The translations under genes and the position numbers were made by a program. The notes beneath the pieces are model-generated. The model did not search any database and was not told the DNA's origin. It was given only the letters and a program-made list of their open reading frames with translations. A stretch of DNA of 64,000 nucleotides from Trichocoleus sp. (GTDB lineage: Bacteria; Cyanobacteriota; Cyanobacteriia; Elainellales; Elainellaceae): positions 1 to 64,000 of the forward strand of contig DATNQD010000017.1 in the NCBI GenBank assembly GCA_036702865.1. The letters run 5' to 3'. Below, piece by piece: positions 34,610 to 44,023 of the stretch (its first letter is position 1; the number at the start of each line of letters is the position of its first letter).

Positions 34610-36514
34610 CTAGGGCGAGTGGATGGGGACAGTTACAGCAATTATCGTGCCATTTCCAGGTTGAGTCTTTAGCTGAAACTGAGCGCCAATCTGCTCCGAT
34701 CGTTGCTGCATGTTGATTAAGCCAAATTGGCTATGGTGTTGGTCTGGGTCAAATCCGCATCCATTATCTTGCACAAGGAGCTGGATGTGGTTGGGGGCAT
34801 AGGTGAGGTGAACCTGAATCATATCTGCTTGGGCATGGCGCAGACTGTTAGTCAGGGATTCTTGAGCAATCCGTAGCAGGTTCATCCCAACTTCAGCCTG
34901 CAAACAGTAAGGTGCCCCTTGAATGTGAACCGTAGCCTGGATAGAAGTGCCTGTGGTCAGTTGTTGAACAATGCGGCTCAAGGTATCTGCAATGAAGCAG
35001 TAGTCGGTGTTTTCTTGACATAACGACCACACTGATAAGCGAGCTTCGGTTAAGCCTTCCCTGGCGAGGGTTTGAGCGCGAGTGATACAGTCTCGGGCTT
35101 GATCTGATTTACTGACAAAGAAGCGATCGGCAACTTGAAGCTGCATCAGCACACCAATAAAGGCTTGCGACAGAGAATCATGAATTTCTCCTGCCATGCG
35201 ATTGCGTTCTGCCAAAATTGCCGCTTGTTGCGCTGCTTCTGCAAGATGCATTAATTGAACGGCGAGTGTTGCCTGTTGTGCAAGTGCCTGGAAGAGTTCA
35301 AGATCAGTTTCTTTGAAGTTATCTTTGTGTCGGAAAGCAACCGCAATCTTTCCCAGTGGACGATCACCCAGCATCAATGCAGTGGCTAAGATACCATGAT
35401 GTCCCTGAGCACGATGCCACTCCAATGTGCCTTTTCCATACATTTCTGGATTGACATCAGGGTGAAAAAAGAGCGGTTTTCGAGTCTGTAGGAGTACCGA
35501 CCAGCCAGGATAGTCTGCTGTTGGTAATAAGTAGGGATATGCTTCTATGCCCATACCAACGGTAAGAGCCAACTGCTTTAATGTTTCATCATAAAGAAAG
35601 ATAGCACCAGCATCACAATTCACTTGACGGCAAGCTTCTGAGATAACGTGTCCAAGAAAGGCATTCAGCGATGGCTCATTGGCTAAGCGATCTGTTGTTC
35701 CCCGTAATGCCTCATTTGCTTTAGCCAGTTCTGCTGCGCGTTCTTGAGCCGCTTTTTCACGGAGCAACACTTGCCGCTCGGCTTCTTCCCTTGCCTCTTG
35801 CAGCCGTTGACGCACAATTGCACTGCCAATACAGTTCGCTGCCGTTTGTAATGCCGCCAGTTCTGTTGGGGTGCGATGCTTCGCCTCCTGACAGTCATTC
35901 AATGCTAAAATCCCCCACCATTGCTCATCCAGGCAGATAGGCACCGCATACAGGGATTTGACCTCCAGCGCATGAAATAACATCTGTAGCGATTCATCCC
36001 ACTCTGAGAGCAGACCGCCAAACCCTTTGTTCTGCACAAACGTCTCAAAGAAGCTTTCTAAATTTCTTGTGTCTACTTGTGTGGCTTGAATGCGCGATCG
36101 CTCTTGCACTGTACCGGGTCTAATCCATTCGTAAAGCACATTGTGATAACGCGAGAACGGACGATCGGGATCATCGAAAAGGCTCTCCAGGATTTGGGTG
36201 CGATCGGTTTCCAGAGCCTCTCCCAAAATTTGCAGGGCGATGGTGATGGCTTGGTCAAAGTCATTGATGGTCAGTAAAGCATTGGCAACAGAGACAGTAG
36301 CTTCTAGCAAGCGATGCTCTGAAGCAAAATTGCTACTCTTTGATTGCTGGGTTGATTGCTGGGTTGATTGCTGGGTTGATTGCTGAATTGCTTGGGATTG
36401 CTCATAGGACTGGAGACGCGATCGTAGTTCACGGTTCTCCTGCTTTAGCATTGCAAGTTGGGCTTGCAGGTCAGCCATTGGCTCATTCGGTGGATAGATG
36501 GGTGGCTCTGACAT
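34610..36514 (-). CDS. GAF-domain sensor histidine kinase (NarX/HisKA_3 type)
   Basis: 634 residues. Coiled coil at about 10-45 containing a microsatellite of four QSTQ units (36340-36387). Two GAF domains follow (about 75-245 and 285-425). The dimerisation domain carries the phospho-acceptor histidine in AGEIHDSLSQAF near 441. The HATPase domain is at about 530-632 with VQDNGCGFDP and GTIIAVTV. No membrane segment is seen, so it is a soluble sensor. The response regulator is not in the window; nothing flanking it on this strand encodes one. Confidence 0.92.
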   Translation of the reverse strand: MSEPPIYPPNEPMADLQAQLAMLKQENRELRSRLQSYEQSQAIQQSTQQSTQQSTQQSKSSNFASEHRLLEATVSVANALLTINDFDQAITIALQILGEALETDRTQILESLFDDPDRPFSRYHNVLYEWIRPGTVQERSRIQATQVDTRNLESFFETFVQNKGFGGLLSEWDESLQMLFHALEVKSLYAVPICLDEQWWGILALNDCQEAKHRTPTELAALQTAANCIGSAIVRQRLQEAREEAERQVLLREKAAQERAAELAKANEALRGTTDRLANEPSLNAFLGHVISEACRQVNCDAGAIFLYDETLKQLALTVGMGIEAYPYLLPTADYPGWSVLLQTRKPLFFHPDVNPEMYGKGTLEWHRAQGHHGILATALMLGDRPLGKIAVAFRHKDNFKETDLELFQALAQQATLAVQLMHLAEAAQQAAILAERNRMAGEIHDSLSQAFIGVLMQLQVADRFFVSKSDQARDCITRAQTLAREGLTEARLSVWSLCQENTDYCFIADTLSRIVQQLTTGTSIQATVHIQGAPYCLQAEVGMNLLRIAQESLTNSLRHAQADMIQVHLTYAPNHIQLLVQDNGCGFDPDQHHSQFGLINMQQRSEQIGAQFQLKTQPGNGTIIAVTVPIHSP

Positions 36515-36947
36515 GCTCTCCCCAAGAGAAATTGGCTGACTCGTACTTGTGTATTTAACTCAAAATAAACTGCTCGCTTGTTCTCAGTTTAATCGGATTT
36601 GCTCTATCTAGCGTTATAGATAATGCAAAATTAAATCTCTATGCTTGGTAAGCAATGCTTTAAATTGCGGCATAACTGTTCGATCTTAACTGGTCATTCC
36701 TGGATTCAGGCTGGAAACTAATAGATACCTAATCTACCATCGACAGTTTCGGTAGATGATCCACCAGGATTGACTATGATTACCATTTGCATTGAAGCTG
36801 ATAGCCTTTGCAAAATTGAGATTTCCAACGGCAAAATTTGGGGCACGTAAACCTTTCAGTATTCGCATTTTGGCAATCGCGCGATCGCAATATCCTGGCG
36901 ATTTCATACCTAGTTTTATCCCTAATCTCCAGCCAAATCCCTCAACC
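36515..36947. other. intergenic, about 430 bp, divergent promoters
   Basis: It lies between two oppositely oriented genes and should hold both promoters. No RNA or repeat is recognised. Confidence 0.4.
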
Positions 36948-37868
36948 ATGCAGCATTGGAAAGCTCAATCACTCCAGAGTTCTGAAACCTTGCGAAGACT
37001 CCAACGTTTAGTTCAACTTAGCGATATTCGTTTATTGAGAGTTGCTTTCGCTGTTTTAACCCGCTATCAACCTTGGTTTATGGGAGCTTTATTTGGAATA
37101 ATGCTGATCCTTGCAATCCAATATCCTGAACCCTGGATGGTAATCAAGAGAGAAGTGGCGATCGAGTTCTTCTCGGCAGTTTCACAATCTCTGGCAGCAT
37201 TATTGGGGGTTTTAATCGTTTTCCTTACCGTCAGCAGTCAGTTAATATCCCAGCGGCGACGGGATGATTATCGTGCTCTGCAAATGCAAATTGAACAGCT
37301 TATTCATTTAACTCAATTGCTTCCGTCTGAGCTCAATGCGTTTGATGAAAGGTTAGTGGAGGTTATCAATTACTTAGTCCCGCTGCAAATGAAGGATTTC
37401 CCAACCTGGTCATCTATTACCGCTGACAAAGAGACCATCATTCTGGAAAAACTACTGGCAAAGTTCAAACAAGAATGGGCTGAAAAACAACAGCAACTTT
37501 CCTTAACCGCTCGCCTACACCTGCAACAAATTCTTTTGACTCTCAACAATATGGAAGAAATCCTTGAGGGATTCCTGATGCTCTATAACCGTATTTTAGA
37601 AATGGGGCGGTTTGTTCTGGCGATCGCTCGCTTATCCTTTCTGCTCGGAATCTCACTATTGTTTTTGTTGCTGTTTGGTATTGTTGAATTACAAGATAGT
37701 CTTCCTGATCTTAGTCTGCCAATCATCGTTACTCTAGCAGCTTGGGTATTGATTGCCTTGCTGGAATTAGTGAGCGATTCCTGGTTTGTATATAAAAGCT
37801 TCCACGGTTCTTGGAGCCGTTCAATCCATTGTTGGTATCATCAATCCCGCGCTAGACTGCCGAGATGA
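36948..37868 (+). CDS. membrane protein of unknown function
   Basis: About 306 residues from the ATG at 36948 (MQHWKAQSLQSSETLRRL); the 52 codons above it look non-coding. Four membrane segments are visible: two near 50-110 (FMGALFGIMLILAIQ and SLAALLGVLIVFLTVSSQ) and two near 225-290 (LSFLLGISLLFLLLFGI and IIVTLAAWVLIALLELV), around a long helical cytoplasmic region (about 115-220). No family is recognised. The next gene starts 65 bases after its stop. Confidence 0.7.
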   Translation: MQHWKAQSLQSSETLRRLQRLVQLSDIRLLRVAFAVLTRYQPWFMGALFGIMLILAIQYPEPWMVIKREVAIEFFSAVSQSLAALLGVLIVFLTVSSQLISQRRRDDYRALQMQIEQLIHLTQLLPSELNAFDERLVEVINYLVPLQMKDFPTWSSITADKETIILEKLLAKFKQEWAEKQQQLSLTARLHLQQILLTLNNMEEILEGFLMLYNRILEMGRFVLAIARLSFLLGISLLFLLLFGIVELQDSLPDLSLPIIVTLAAWVLIALLELVSDSWFVYKSFHGSWSRSIHCWYHQSRARLPR

Positions 37869-37933
37869 AAAGATCAGCAGGAATGGGAATAGAATCGTTT
37901 TTCATTCATATTATAAGTTCTTGGAGAATTTTT

Positions 37934-38359
37934 ATGTTCAGCTCGATCAAATCTCAGATCAGGTTGTTAATAGATTCAATTCCAGTATCTTTAGGATCAC
38001 TAATGGCATATTTATTGCTAATTATTTTTATTGAATTAAATCTATTGATCTTCTATTCACTACCTGCTGATGCAAACAGCCTATCCACAGACGATGCTTT
38101 GAATCAGGCGATGATTTCAATGAATACTGGAATGTCTAGTACTTCTATGACTGGAAATTCAGATGTTGATTTTGCTCTCATGATGATTCCTCATCATCGG
38201 GGTGCGGTAGAGATGGCAAAGATTGAACTGAAGTACGGGACTGATTCTCGTTTACGGCGATTGGCTCAAGAAATTATTGTGACCCAGCAATCAGAAATTG
38301 CATTAATGCAGTTCATTTTGGAGCAATCGTTGTCTATTCAATCTTCATCGTCCCCGTGA
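37934..38359 (+). CDS. DUF305 ferritin-like membrane-anchored protein
   Basis: 141 residues from the ATG at 37934 (MFSSIKSQIRLLIDS), chosen for GGAG seven bases upstream. One membrane helix (about 15-40, SLGSLMAYLLLIIFIEL) is followed by DUF305: DVDFALMMIPHHRGAVEMAKIELKYG, with the conserved MIPHH and EMA pattern thought to bind metal. Such proteins often go with copper or oxidative-stress genes. It lies with a beta-propeller gene in the same orientation. Confidence 0.85.
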   Translation: MFSSIKSQIRLLIDSIPVSLGSLMAYLLLIIFIELNLLIFYSLPADANSLSTDDALNQAMISMNTGMSSTSMTGNSDVDFALMMIPHHRGAVEMAKIELKYGTDSRLRRLAQEIIVTQQSEIALMQFILEQSLSIQSSSSP

Positions 38360-38484
38360 ACGTAGTTCTTCACACACTCATTTTTGACAGAGCAAAAGCG
38401 GTCTTCTAGATGCTCCATCATCGTCACCGTTTCACCGTTTAATAATTGCCTATAACTGCCTCTTTAAACATCGGAAGAAGTCCA

Positions 38485-39957
38485 ATGAAGCTCCGCCTAA
38501 TCATTAGTTTTGTATTCGTAATTCTACTCAGTATTGCCATTCCTACTCTGGCAGGTCAAGCTCCTTTTTCAGCTTCTATGCAAGATATTCCCATAAGCTC
38601 CCGCGATCGCGTTTATACCGCTGATCAAACTTCTAATACAGTTTCGGTTCACGATCCACAAACCAACAAACTTTTAGGAGTCATTCGCTTAGGTGAAGCA
38701 TTGCCAGACAATCTTAGCCCCTTGTACAAGGGACAATTACTGGTGCACGGAATGGGCTTTTCTCCAGATCACCAAACGCTGGATGTCGTTTCTGTTGGCT
38801 CAAATTCGGTTGCGTTCATTGATACTCAAACGAATCAGGTGAAGCACATTACTTATGTGGGTCGATCTCCACATGAAGCGTTTTTTACACCCGATGGTGA
38901 GGAGGTTTGGGTAACGGTTCGGGGAGAAGATTATGTTTCTGTTCTGGATGGAAATACCTATGAGGAGAAGTTGCACATTCCAGTAGGAAATGGACCTGGA
39001 ATGACAATTTTTCGTCCAGATGGTAAGTATGGCTTTGTTTGCTCCAGTTTTACACCCGAAACCAAAGTCGTTGAAGTAAAAACTCACCAGATTGTGGCAA
39101 ATGTTCCCCAAGCCTCGCCCTTCTGTCCCAACATTGCGGCAACACCTGATGGAAAGCAAGTCTGGTTCACGCTAAAAGATGTTGGCAAGACACAAGTGTT
39201 TAGTGCAGAACCACCTTTCAATGTCATTAGCACCTTAGATACTGGACCTATTACTAATCATGTCAACTTTGCCCACAATCAAAATGGACAGTTCGCTTAC
39301 ATCACGATCGGGGGCGAGAATGTTGTAAAAGTCTATACGACAACCAATACTCCTAATCTGGTAACAACCATTCCAGTTGGTGATTTGCCGCATGGATTGT
39401 GGCCCTCAGGGGATGGTACACGGATGTATGTTGCCCTGGAAAATGGAACGGGGATGACTACGATCGATACCCTGACCAACAAAGTTATTGCGACTAATCC
39501 GGGTGGACAATCTTCACAGGCACTCGTGTATGTGCCCAACGCAGTTCCGCAAGGAGATGGGCTAGATAATCTAACGCCATTAGGTGATTCAGGGCTTGCA
39601 GCGCATGTAGTGATGGGACCACCCGGATCATCCCCTGAGCAATCTCCTACAACGGTCAGTATCAATAACCAGGGATTAATTGATTTAGTAGAAGCAGCCG
39701 TGACTGGGTTACAGCCAAAACAACAATATCAACTGGTACTTGTAGAACGTCCCACTTCACCCTACGGAGAAATCCAGCCGCTAGAGACATTTCAAACCAA
39801 CCCTGCTGGAGCTGCAGTGGTTAATACGGTAGGACCCATTAAACGAATCGTAGCCGATAGTCCGGAACTTCAACGGCGCTATTTGGCGATCGTCTCTGTT
39901 GGAGATCCTAATCAGGCAATACCTGTGCAGGTTCAACTAGGTCTGAAGTCGATGTGA
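38485..39957 (+). CDS. exported YVTN/YncE-type beta-propeller protein
   Basis: 490 residues from the ATG at 38485 (MKLRLIISFVFVILLSIAIP), with GGAAGAAG upstream and a signal peptide at 1-26. Residues about 40-350 hold repeated blades with the order VYTADQTSNTVSVHDPQTNKLLG, VWVTVRGEDYVSVLDG and MYVALENGTGMTTIDTLTNKVI, typical of the 40-residue YVTN family. The C-terminal 130 residues form a separate domain (YQLVLVERP, PIKRIVADSPEL). It probably acts outside the cytoplasm; the ligand is unknown. Confidence 0.88.
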   Translation: MKLRLIISFVFVILLSIAIPTLAGQAPFSASMQDIPISSRDRVYTADQTSNTVSVHDPQTNKLLGVIRLGEALPDNLSPLYKGQLLVHGMGFSPDHQTLDVVSVGSNSVAFIDTQTNQVKHITYVGRSPHEAFFTPDGEEVWVTVRGEDYVSVLDGNTYEEKLHIPVGNGPGMTIFRPDGKYGFVCSSFTPETKVVEVKTHQIVANVPQASPFCPNIAATPDGKQVWFTLKDVGKTQVFSAEPPFNVISTLDTGPITNHVNFAHNQNGQFAYITIGGENVVKVYTTTNTPNLVTTIPVGDLPHGLWPSGDGTRMYVALENGTGMTTIDTLTNKVIATNPGGQSSQALVYVPNAVPQGDGLDNLTPLGDSGLAAHVVMGPPGSSPEQSPTTVSINNQGLIDLVEAAVTGLQPKQQYQLVLVERPTSPYGEIQPLETFQTNPAGAAVVNTVGPIKRIVADSPELQRRYLAIVSVGDPNQAIPVQVQLGLKSM

Positions 39958-40039
39958 TAGCTGCACCATCGGACATTAGCAAAAAGTGTCGCCAGCGATG
40001 GAGTAGACATTAGAGGGAGAGAGGTTAAACGAGACAATT

Positions 40040-41284
40040 TCAAAGCACCGAGTCGAGGTGTTTTATCAGGCGATCGACTTCTTCTAGGCTGTTGTAATGC
40101 ACCATGCTGATCCGCACCACACCTCCCTGGTTCTGCAATCCCAGATCCTTAATCAACCGCTTGGCATAAAAATCGCCGTACCGGATACCGATCTTGTAAG
40201 GGTCAATTTGGGGCGGAATGGTGGCACTATTGATGCCATTCACGACAAAAGAAACTGTGGGAACCCGCTGAGTGCGATCGGCAGTGGGCTGTCCAATGAT
40301 CCGAACGTTGGGTTTGCGATTGAGGTAATTGAGCAGATATTCTCCGAGCCGTTCTTCGTGGATGCTAATTAAGTCAAACGCTTGTTTCATTTGTTGGCGC
40401 AGATCAAGTGCCGTTCGATCGCCATAATGTTGCCGCGCCAGATCACTTAAATACTCGCAGAGTCCCAGCATCCCATAGCTCAGTTCATAATTCACGTTGC
40501 CTGGCTGGAACTTGTAAGGAATATTAGTGGAATCAATAAAGTAATGGTTGATGCCGGGCAAATTCAGCAAATGTTCGCGTTTTCCATAAAGCAAAGCATG
40601 GTGTGGTCCATAGACTTTGTAAAAGCTAAACACATAGAAATCAACATCTGACTCTTGCACATCCACCAGGCGGTGAGGAGCATAAGCAACCCCATCCACG
40701 CAAATTAAAGCCCCTTGAGCATGAGCCAGGTCAGCGATCGCTTTAATCGGGTTAATCGTTCCCAGAACATTGGAGGCATGAGTGACAGCAACCAACCGAG
40801 TCCGAGGACTCAACAAAGCCTTGAGATCTTCTAAATCTAGCTCTAGCGTATCTGGGTTCAGGTGCCAAACCTTGAGCTGTATCCCCTGTTTTTCCAGGTC
40901 AAGCCAAACGCCAATATTGGCCTCATGATCGCAGTTCGTCACAATAATCTCATCACCTGGTTCAAAGGTTTGCACCAGACAGAGAGAAAGAATCCGCAGC
41001 AGCATGGTGGTAGATGGACCCATGATCACTTCAGTTGGATCGGCTGCATGAATCAAAGTCGCCATGGCTTGAGTCGCTTTAGCAAGACGCTCTCCAGCGA
41101 ATTGAGACACACCATAAGATGCTCCTAACTGCACGTTAGAAGTTAGCAAAAATTCGCTGATCCGATCCACTACCCGCTTGAGAGTTTGGGAACCGCCAGC
41201 GTTGTCAAAAAAAGTCCAGTCGCCCGACAAGGCTGGAAACTGTTCACGGACAAAGTCGAGCTGTAAGGTTAGGGAATTAGTCAT
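40040..41284 (-). CDS. cysteine desulfurase-like PLP enzyme
   Basis: 414 residues, class V aminotransferase fold. The PLP lysine lies in DFYVFSFYKVYGPH near residue 221, with the aspartate in ALICVDGVAYAPHR and NAGGSQ in the N-terminal region. It belongs to the cysteine-desulfurase-like group rather than to IscS or SufS. It follows three genes of an amino-acid ABC importer in one operon (17 bases from the ATPase gene), which suggests that it degrades the imported sulfur amino acid (inference). Confidence 0.9.
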   Translation of the reverse strand: MTNSLTLQLDFVREQFPALSGDWTFFDNAGGSQTLKRVVDRISEFLLTSNVQLGASYGVSQFAGERLAKATQAMATLIHAADPTEVIMGPSTTMLLRILSLCLVQTFEPGDEIIVTNCDHEANIGVWLDLEKQGIQLKVWHLNPDTLELDLEDLKALLSPRTRLVAVTHASNVLGTINPIKAIADLAHAQGALICVDGVAYAPHRLVDVQESDVDFYVFSFYKVYGPHHALLYGKREHLLNLPGINHYFIDSTNIPYKFQPGNVNYELSYGMLGLCEYLSDLARQHYGDRTALDLRQQMKQAFDLISIHEERLGEYLLNYLNRKPNVRIIGQPTADRTQRVPTVSFVVNGINSATIPPQIDPYKIGIRYGDFYAKRLIKDLGLQNQGGVVRISMVHYNSLEEVDRLIKHLDSVL

Positions 41285-41301
41285 AGATATATCTAAGAAA
41301 G

Positions 41302-42039
41302 CTAGTGATACAGGACAGCCTTGAGAAATGATTGAGTTCGCTGATGCTGGGGAGAGTCAAAAAAGACATTTGGAGGAGCTTGTTCGATGATTTCTCCAGC
41401 TTCCATAAAAATGACTCGATCGGCGACTCGGCGAGCAAACCCCATCTCATGAGTGACAACTATCATCGTTACTCCAGTTCTGGCCAGTTGTTGCATGACA
41501 TCTAACACCTCACTGACAATTTCTGGATCAAAGGCAGAAGTCGGTTCATCAAACAAGAGTCCTTTCGGTTCTAAAGCCAGGGCACGAGCGATCGCCACGC
41601 GCTGCTGCTGTCCACCCGAAAGCTGAGGCGGATGTTTGTGCGCCTGTTCCGCAATGCCAACCTGTTGCAGCAACGCTAGCGCCTGGATTTCTGCCTGTTG
41701 TGCCGAGAGTCCTCTAACCCGCATCGGAGCCAGCGCTACATTGCGAAGAACAGTCAGATGTGGAAATAGGTTAAATTGCTGAAACACCATCCCCACTTTG
41801 CGACGCACTGCCGCTAGTTCAGCTCCAGGCTGCACCCGAATGCCATCAACAAACACATCTCCAGCATCGTAGGTTTCTAACAAATTAATACAGCGAAGCA
41901 AAGTAGATTTGCCTGACCCACTGGGTCCAATCACCACGACCACTTCGCCATCTGCCACATCTAAATTGATATTGTGCAAAACCGGGAATTTGCCAAAACG
42001 TTTTGAAAGGTTGCACAGTTGGATGAAGGGGCGGGTCAT
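41302..42039 (-). CDS. amino-acid ABC transporter ATP-binding protein
   Basis: 245 residues. Walker A GPSGSGKST near 38, signature LSGGQQQRVA near 143, Walker B GLLFDEPTSAFD, and the H-loop in VVTHEMGF. It closely fits polar-amino-acid uptake ATPases (GlnQ/HisP group). It overlaps the permease gene by 4 bases. Confidence 0.95.
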   Translation of the reverse strand: MTRPFIQLCNLSKRFGKFPVLHNINLDVADGEVVVVIGPSGSGKSTLLRCINLLETYDAGDVFVDGIRVQPGAELAAVRRKVGMVFQQFNLFPHLTVLRNVALAPMRVRGLSAQQAEIQALALLQQVGIAEQAHKHPPQLSGGQQQRVAIARALALEPKGLLFDEPTSAFDPEIVSEVLDVMQQLARTGVTMIVVTHEMGFARRVADRVIFMEAGEIIEQAPPNVFFDSPQHQRTQSFLKAVLYH

Positions 42040-42734
42040 CGAAATTTTTGCTCTAGAAACACAACGAATCGCACCAGGGGCAGCAGCAGCAATAAGTACA
42101 ATAGCCCAGCCCCCAATAAAGGAGTCGGATTTGCTGCCAAAGACTGCTGTTGGGTCGCTTGCTTAAGCAACTCAGGCATGGCTACGACAGAGGCAAGGGC
42201 AGTGTCCTTAATCAGGGAAATTGCATTATTGGTCAAAGGGGGTACTACTATTTTGAGAGCTTGTGGCAGCACCACATCTCCCATTTGCCGCCAGTAATTT
42301 AATCCTAGCGCCTGAGCAGCTTCTATCTGTCCCTTGGGAATCGCCTGAATCCCCGCCCGAAATATTTCGGCAGCGTAAGCACTACCCACCAAGGAAATTG
42401 CCGATAGTGCAGCTGAAAAAGGGTCTAACGTGATTCCTACGAAAGGTAAAGCGTAGTATACCAAGATCAACATCACGAGCAAGGGCATCGCTCGCATAAT
42501 GTCGATGTAGGCGATCGCGATCGCTCTTATCCATCGGGGAGGGTAGAGCCTCAGCAGGGCAATCCCCAGTCCCAGCAGACTGCTGACCAAAATACTCGCT
42601 AACCCCAAGGTAATGGTTAGGCGTAAACCCGTGAGCAGAGCAGGCAGAGACTCCTGTAAAACTTGCCAGTTAAAGAAGGTGTCAATGATTTTCATAGGTT
42701 TAGAGCCTCTTATCACTGCTAATGGGTAGAGCAA
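42036..42734 (-). CDS. amino-acid ABC transporter permease
   Basis: 232 residues, five to six membrane helices. The binding-protein-dependent transport signature is present near residues 135-165 (EAAQALGLNYWRQMGDVVLPQALK), the loop that contacts the ATPase. It forms the channel of the importer. Confidence 0.93.
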   Translation of the reverse strand: MLYPLAVIRGSKPMKIIDTFFNWQVLQESLPALLTGLRLTITLGLASILVSSLLGLGIALLRLYPPRWIRAIAIAYIDIMRAMPLLVMLILVYYALPFVGITLDPFSAALSAISLVGSAYAAEIFRAGIQAIPKGQIEAAQALGLNYWRQMGDVVLPQALKIVVPPLTNNAISLIKDTALASVVAMPELLKQATQQQSLAANPTPLLGAGLLYLLLLLPLVRFVVFLEQKFR

Positions 42735-42841
42735 AGAGGCTCAGGAGACGGCTGCCCTAAGGGACTGGAGCAGGGACAGGGAGGAAGGTTGGCTTTTCAA
42801 GCATGAAGCGCCTGAAAAACGAACTTTCAAATCAGTTAGCG

Positions 42842-43714
42842 CTAGGGGCTAGGGCTGGGTAAAGGTAACTCTTCAACGGTAGAAGTTCCGGCTTCGGGAG
42901 CGCTGCCAAACCATTTTTCGTAAATTTTAGCCAGCGTACCGTCCTTCTTCATCGCAGCAATTTGCTGATTGAACTCGTCGCGCAGGGGACTGCCCTTCGC
43001 AAACATAATGCTATATTGCTCTCCTGTTTTGAGCCGCTCCACAACCTTGAGTTCAGGCTTGTCTTTGGTGTAATAAAGCGTGGCAGGAATGTCTGAAATA
43101 TAGCCATCAAACCGACCTGCAGCCAGATCCAGCATGGCAGGGTTCAGTCCTTCAAATCGCCTTACATCTTTGAAACCATACTCTTGCATGTGTTCCTTGA
43201 CCCAGATATCGCCAGTTGAACCCGTGTCAACGGCAACCACCTTGCCTTTCATGTCTTTAGCTGGCTTGATGCCGCTATCTGCTTTAACGGTTAAAGACTG
43301 ATCGCTGTCATAGTAGGGCTGCGCGAAGTCCAGCGTTTGTAGCCGTTTTGGGGTGATGGTGATTGAAGAAACTGCTGCATCAATCCGATTGGACGAAATG
43401 GCAGGAAACAGTCCTGTGAAGGGTGTGTTGACGAACTCAATTTTGCGATTCAAGCGTTTGCCAATCTCATTAACCAAATCCACCTCGAAACCCACAAGTT
43501 GCCCGCTTTTGTCTTCAAACTCCCAGGGGACATTGCCCACATTGGCTCCCACTTTCAGAGGTTGAGCGGCAGAATCAGGGACAGCACTGGGCGATGGTGT
43601 AGCGGCAGAATTATTAGTTGGGGCAGCACAGGCACTAAACATGAAGGCACTGGCAAATCCAGCAACGCCTGCCAAAAATGTTTTTCTAGAAATTTTAGTA
43701 GCGGAGGGAATCAT
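42842..43714 (-). CDS. periplasmic amino-acid-binding lipoprotein
   Basis: 290 residues from the ATG at 43714 (MIPSATKISRKTFLAG); 35 codons above it do not look coding. The lipobox FMFSAC predicts a lipoprotein signal. The solute-binding fold follows: VGANVGNVPWEFEDKSGQLVGFEVDLVNEIGKRLNR, DAAVSSITITPKRLQTLDFAQPYY, and the C-terminal YEKWFG. It captures a polar amino acid, perhaps cystine given the desulfurase-like gene in the operon. Confidence 0.93.
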   Translation of the reverse strand: MIPSATKISRKTFLAGVAGFASAFMFSACAAPTNNSAATPSPSAVPDSAAQPLKVGANVGNVPWEFEDKSGQLVGFEVDLVNEIGKRLNRKIEFVNTPFTGLFPAISSNRIDAAVSSITITPKRLQTLDFAQPYYDSDQSLTVKADSGIKPAKDMKGKVVAVDTGSTGDIWVKEHMQEYGFKDVRRFEGLNPAMLDLAAGRFDGYISDIPATLYYTKDKPELKVVERLKTGEQYSIMFAKGSPLRDEFNQQIAAMKKDGTLAKIYEKWFGSAPEAGTSTVEELPLPSPSP

Positions 43715-44023
43715 ACGACTTTTCACAAATTCGCTTAATTGAGGAAAAATTGAGTCCTGGTGAGCGTAACAAAAACAAATCCTCGTAAATGTATCTTTAA
43801 TTACCTCTACTGCCCACAACCCATACCCTCAGTTCACCTGCTGCTTAATTTTTTTCATGCTCTCCACATTCCCAAACATCATCTTAGGATTGAGCAGTGA
43901 CATATATAAACTGAGTTGTTGGATTATTCATTAAACTTAAAAGTAATTCATTAAACGCATCAACCAACTTCAGCAGATTCCCTTTCAGTCAGTGAGCAAT
44001 TGGTGAATGCGCCTGCATATACA
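43715..44023. other. intergenic, about 310 bp
   Basis: Contains the promoter region of the ABC operon. No RNA gene or repeat is recognised. Confidence 0.4.

Noticed and set aside
36734-36949. 71-codon minus-strand ORF between the kinase and membrane-protein genes
   Set aside because: Lies in the divergent promoter region and overlaps the likely start of the plus-strand gene; no family features.
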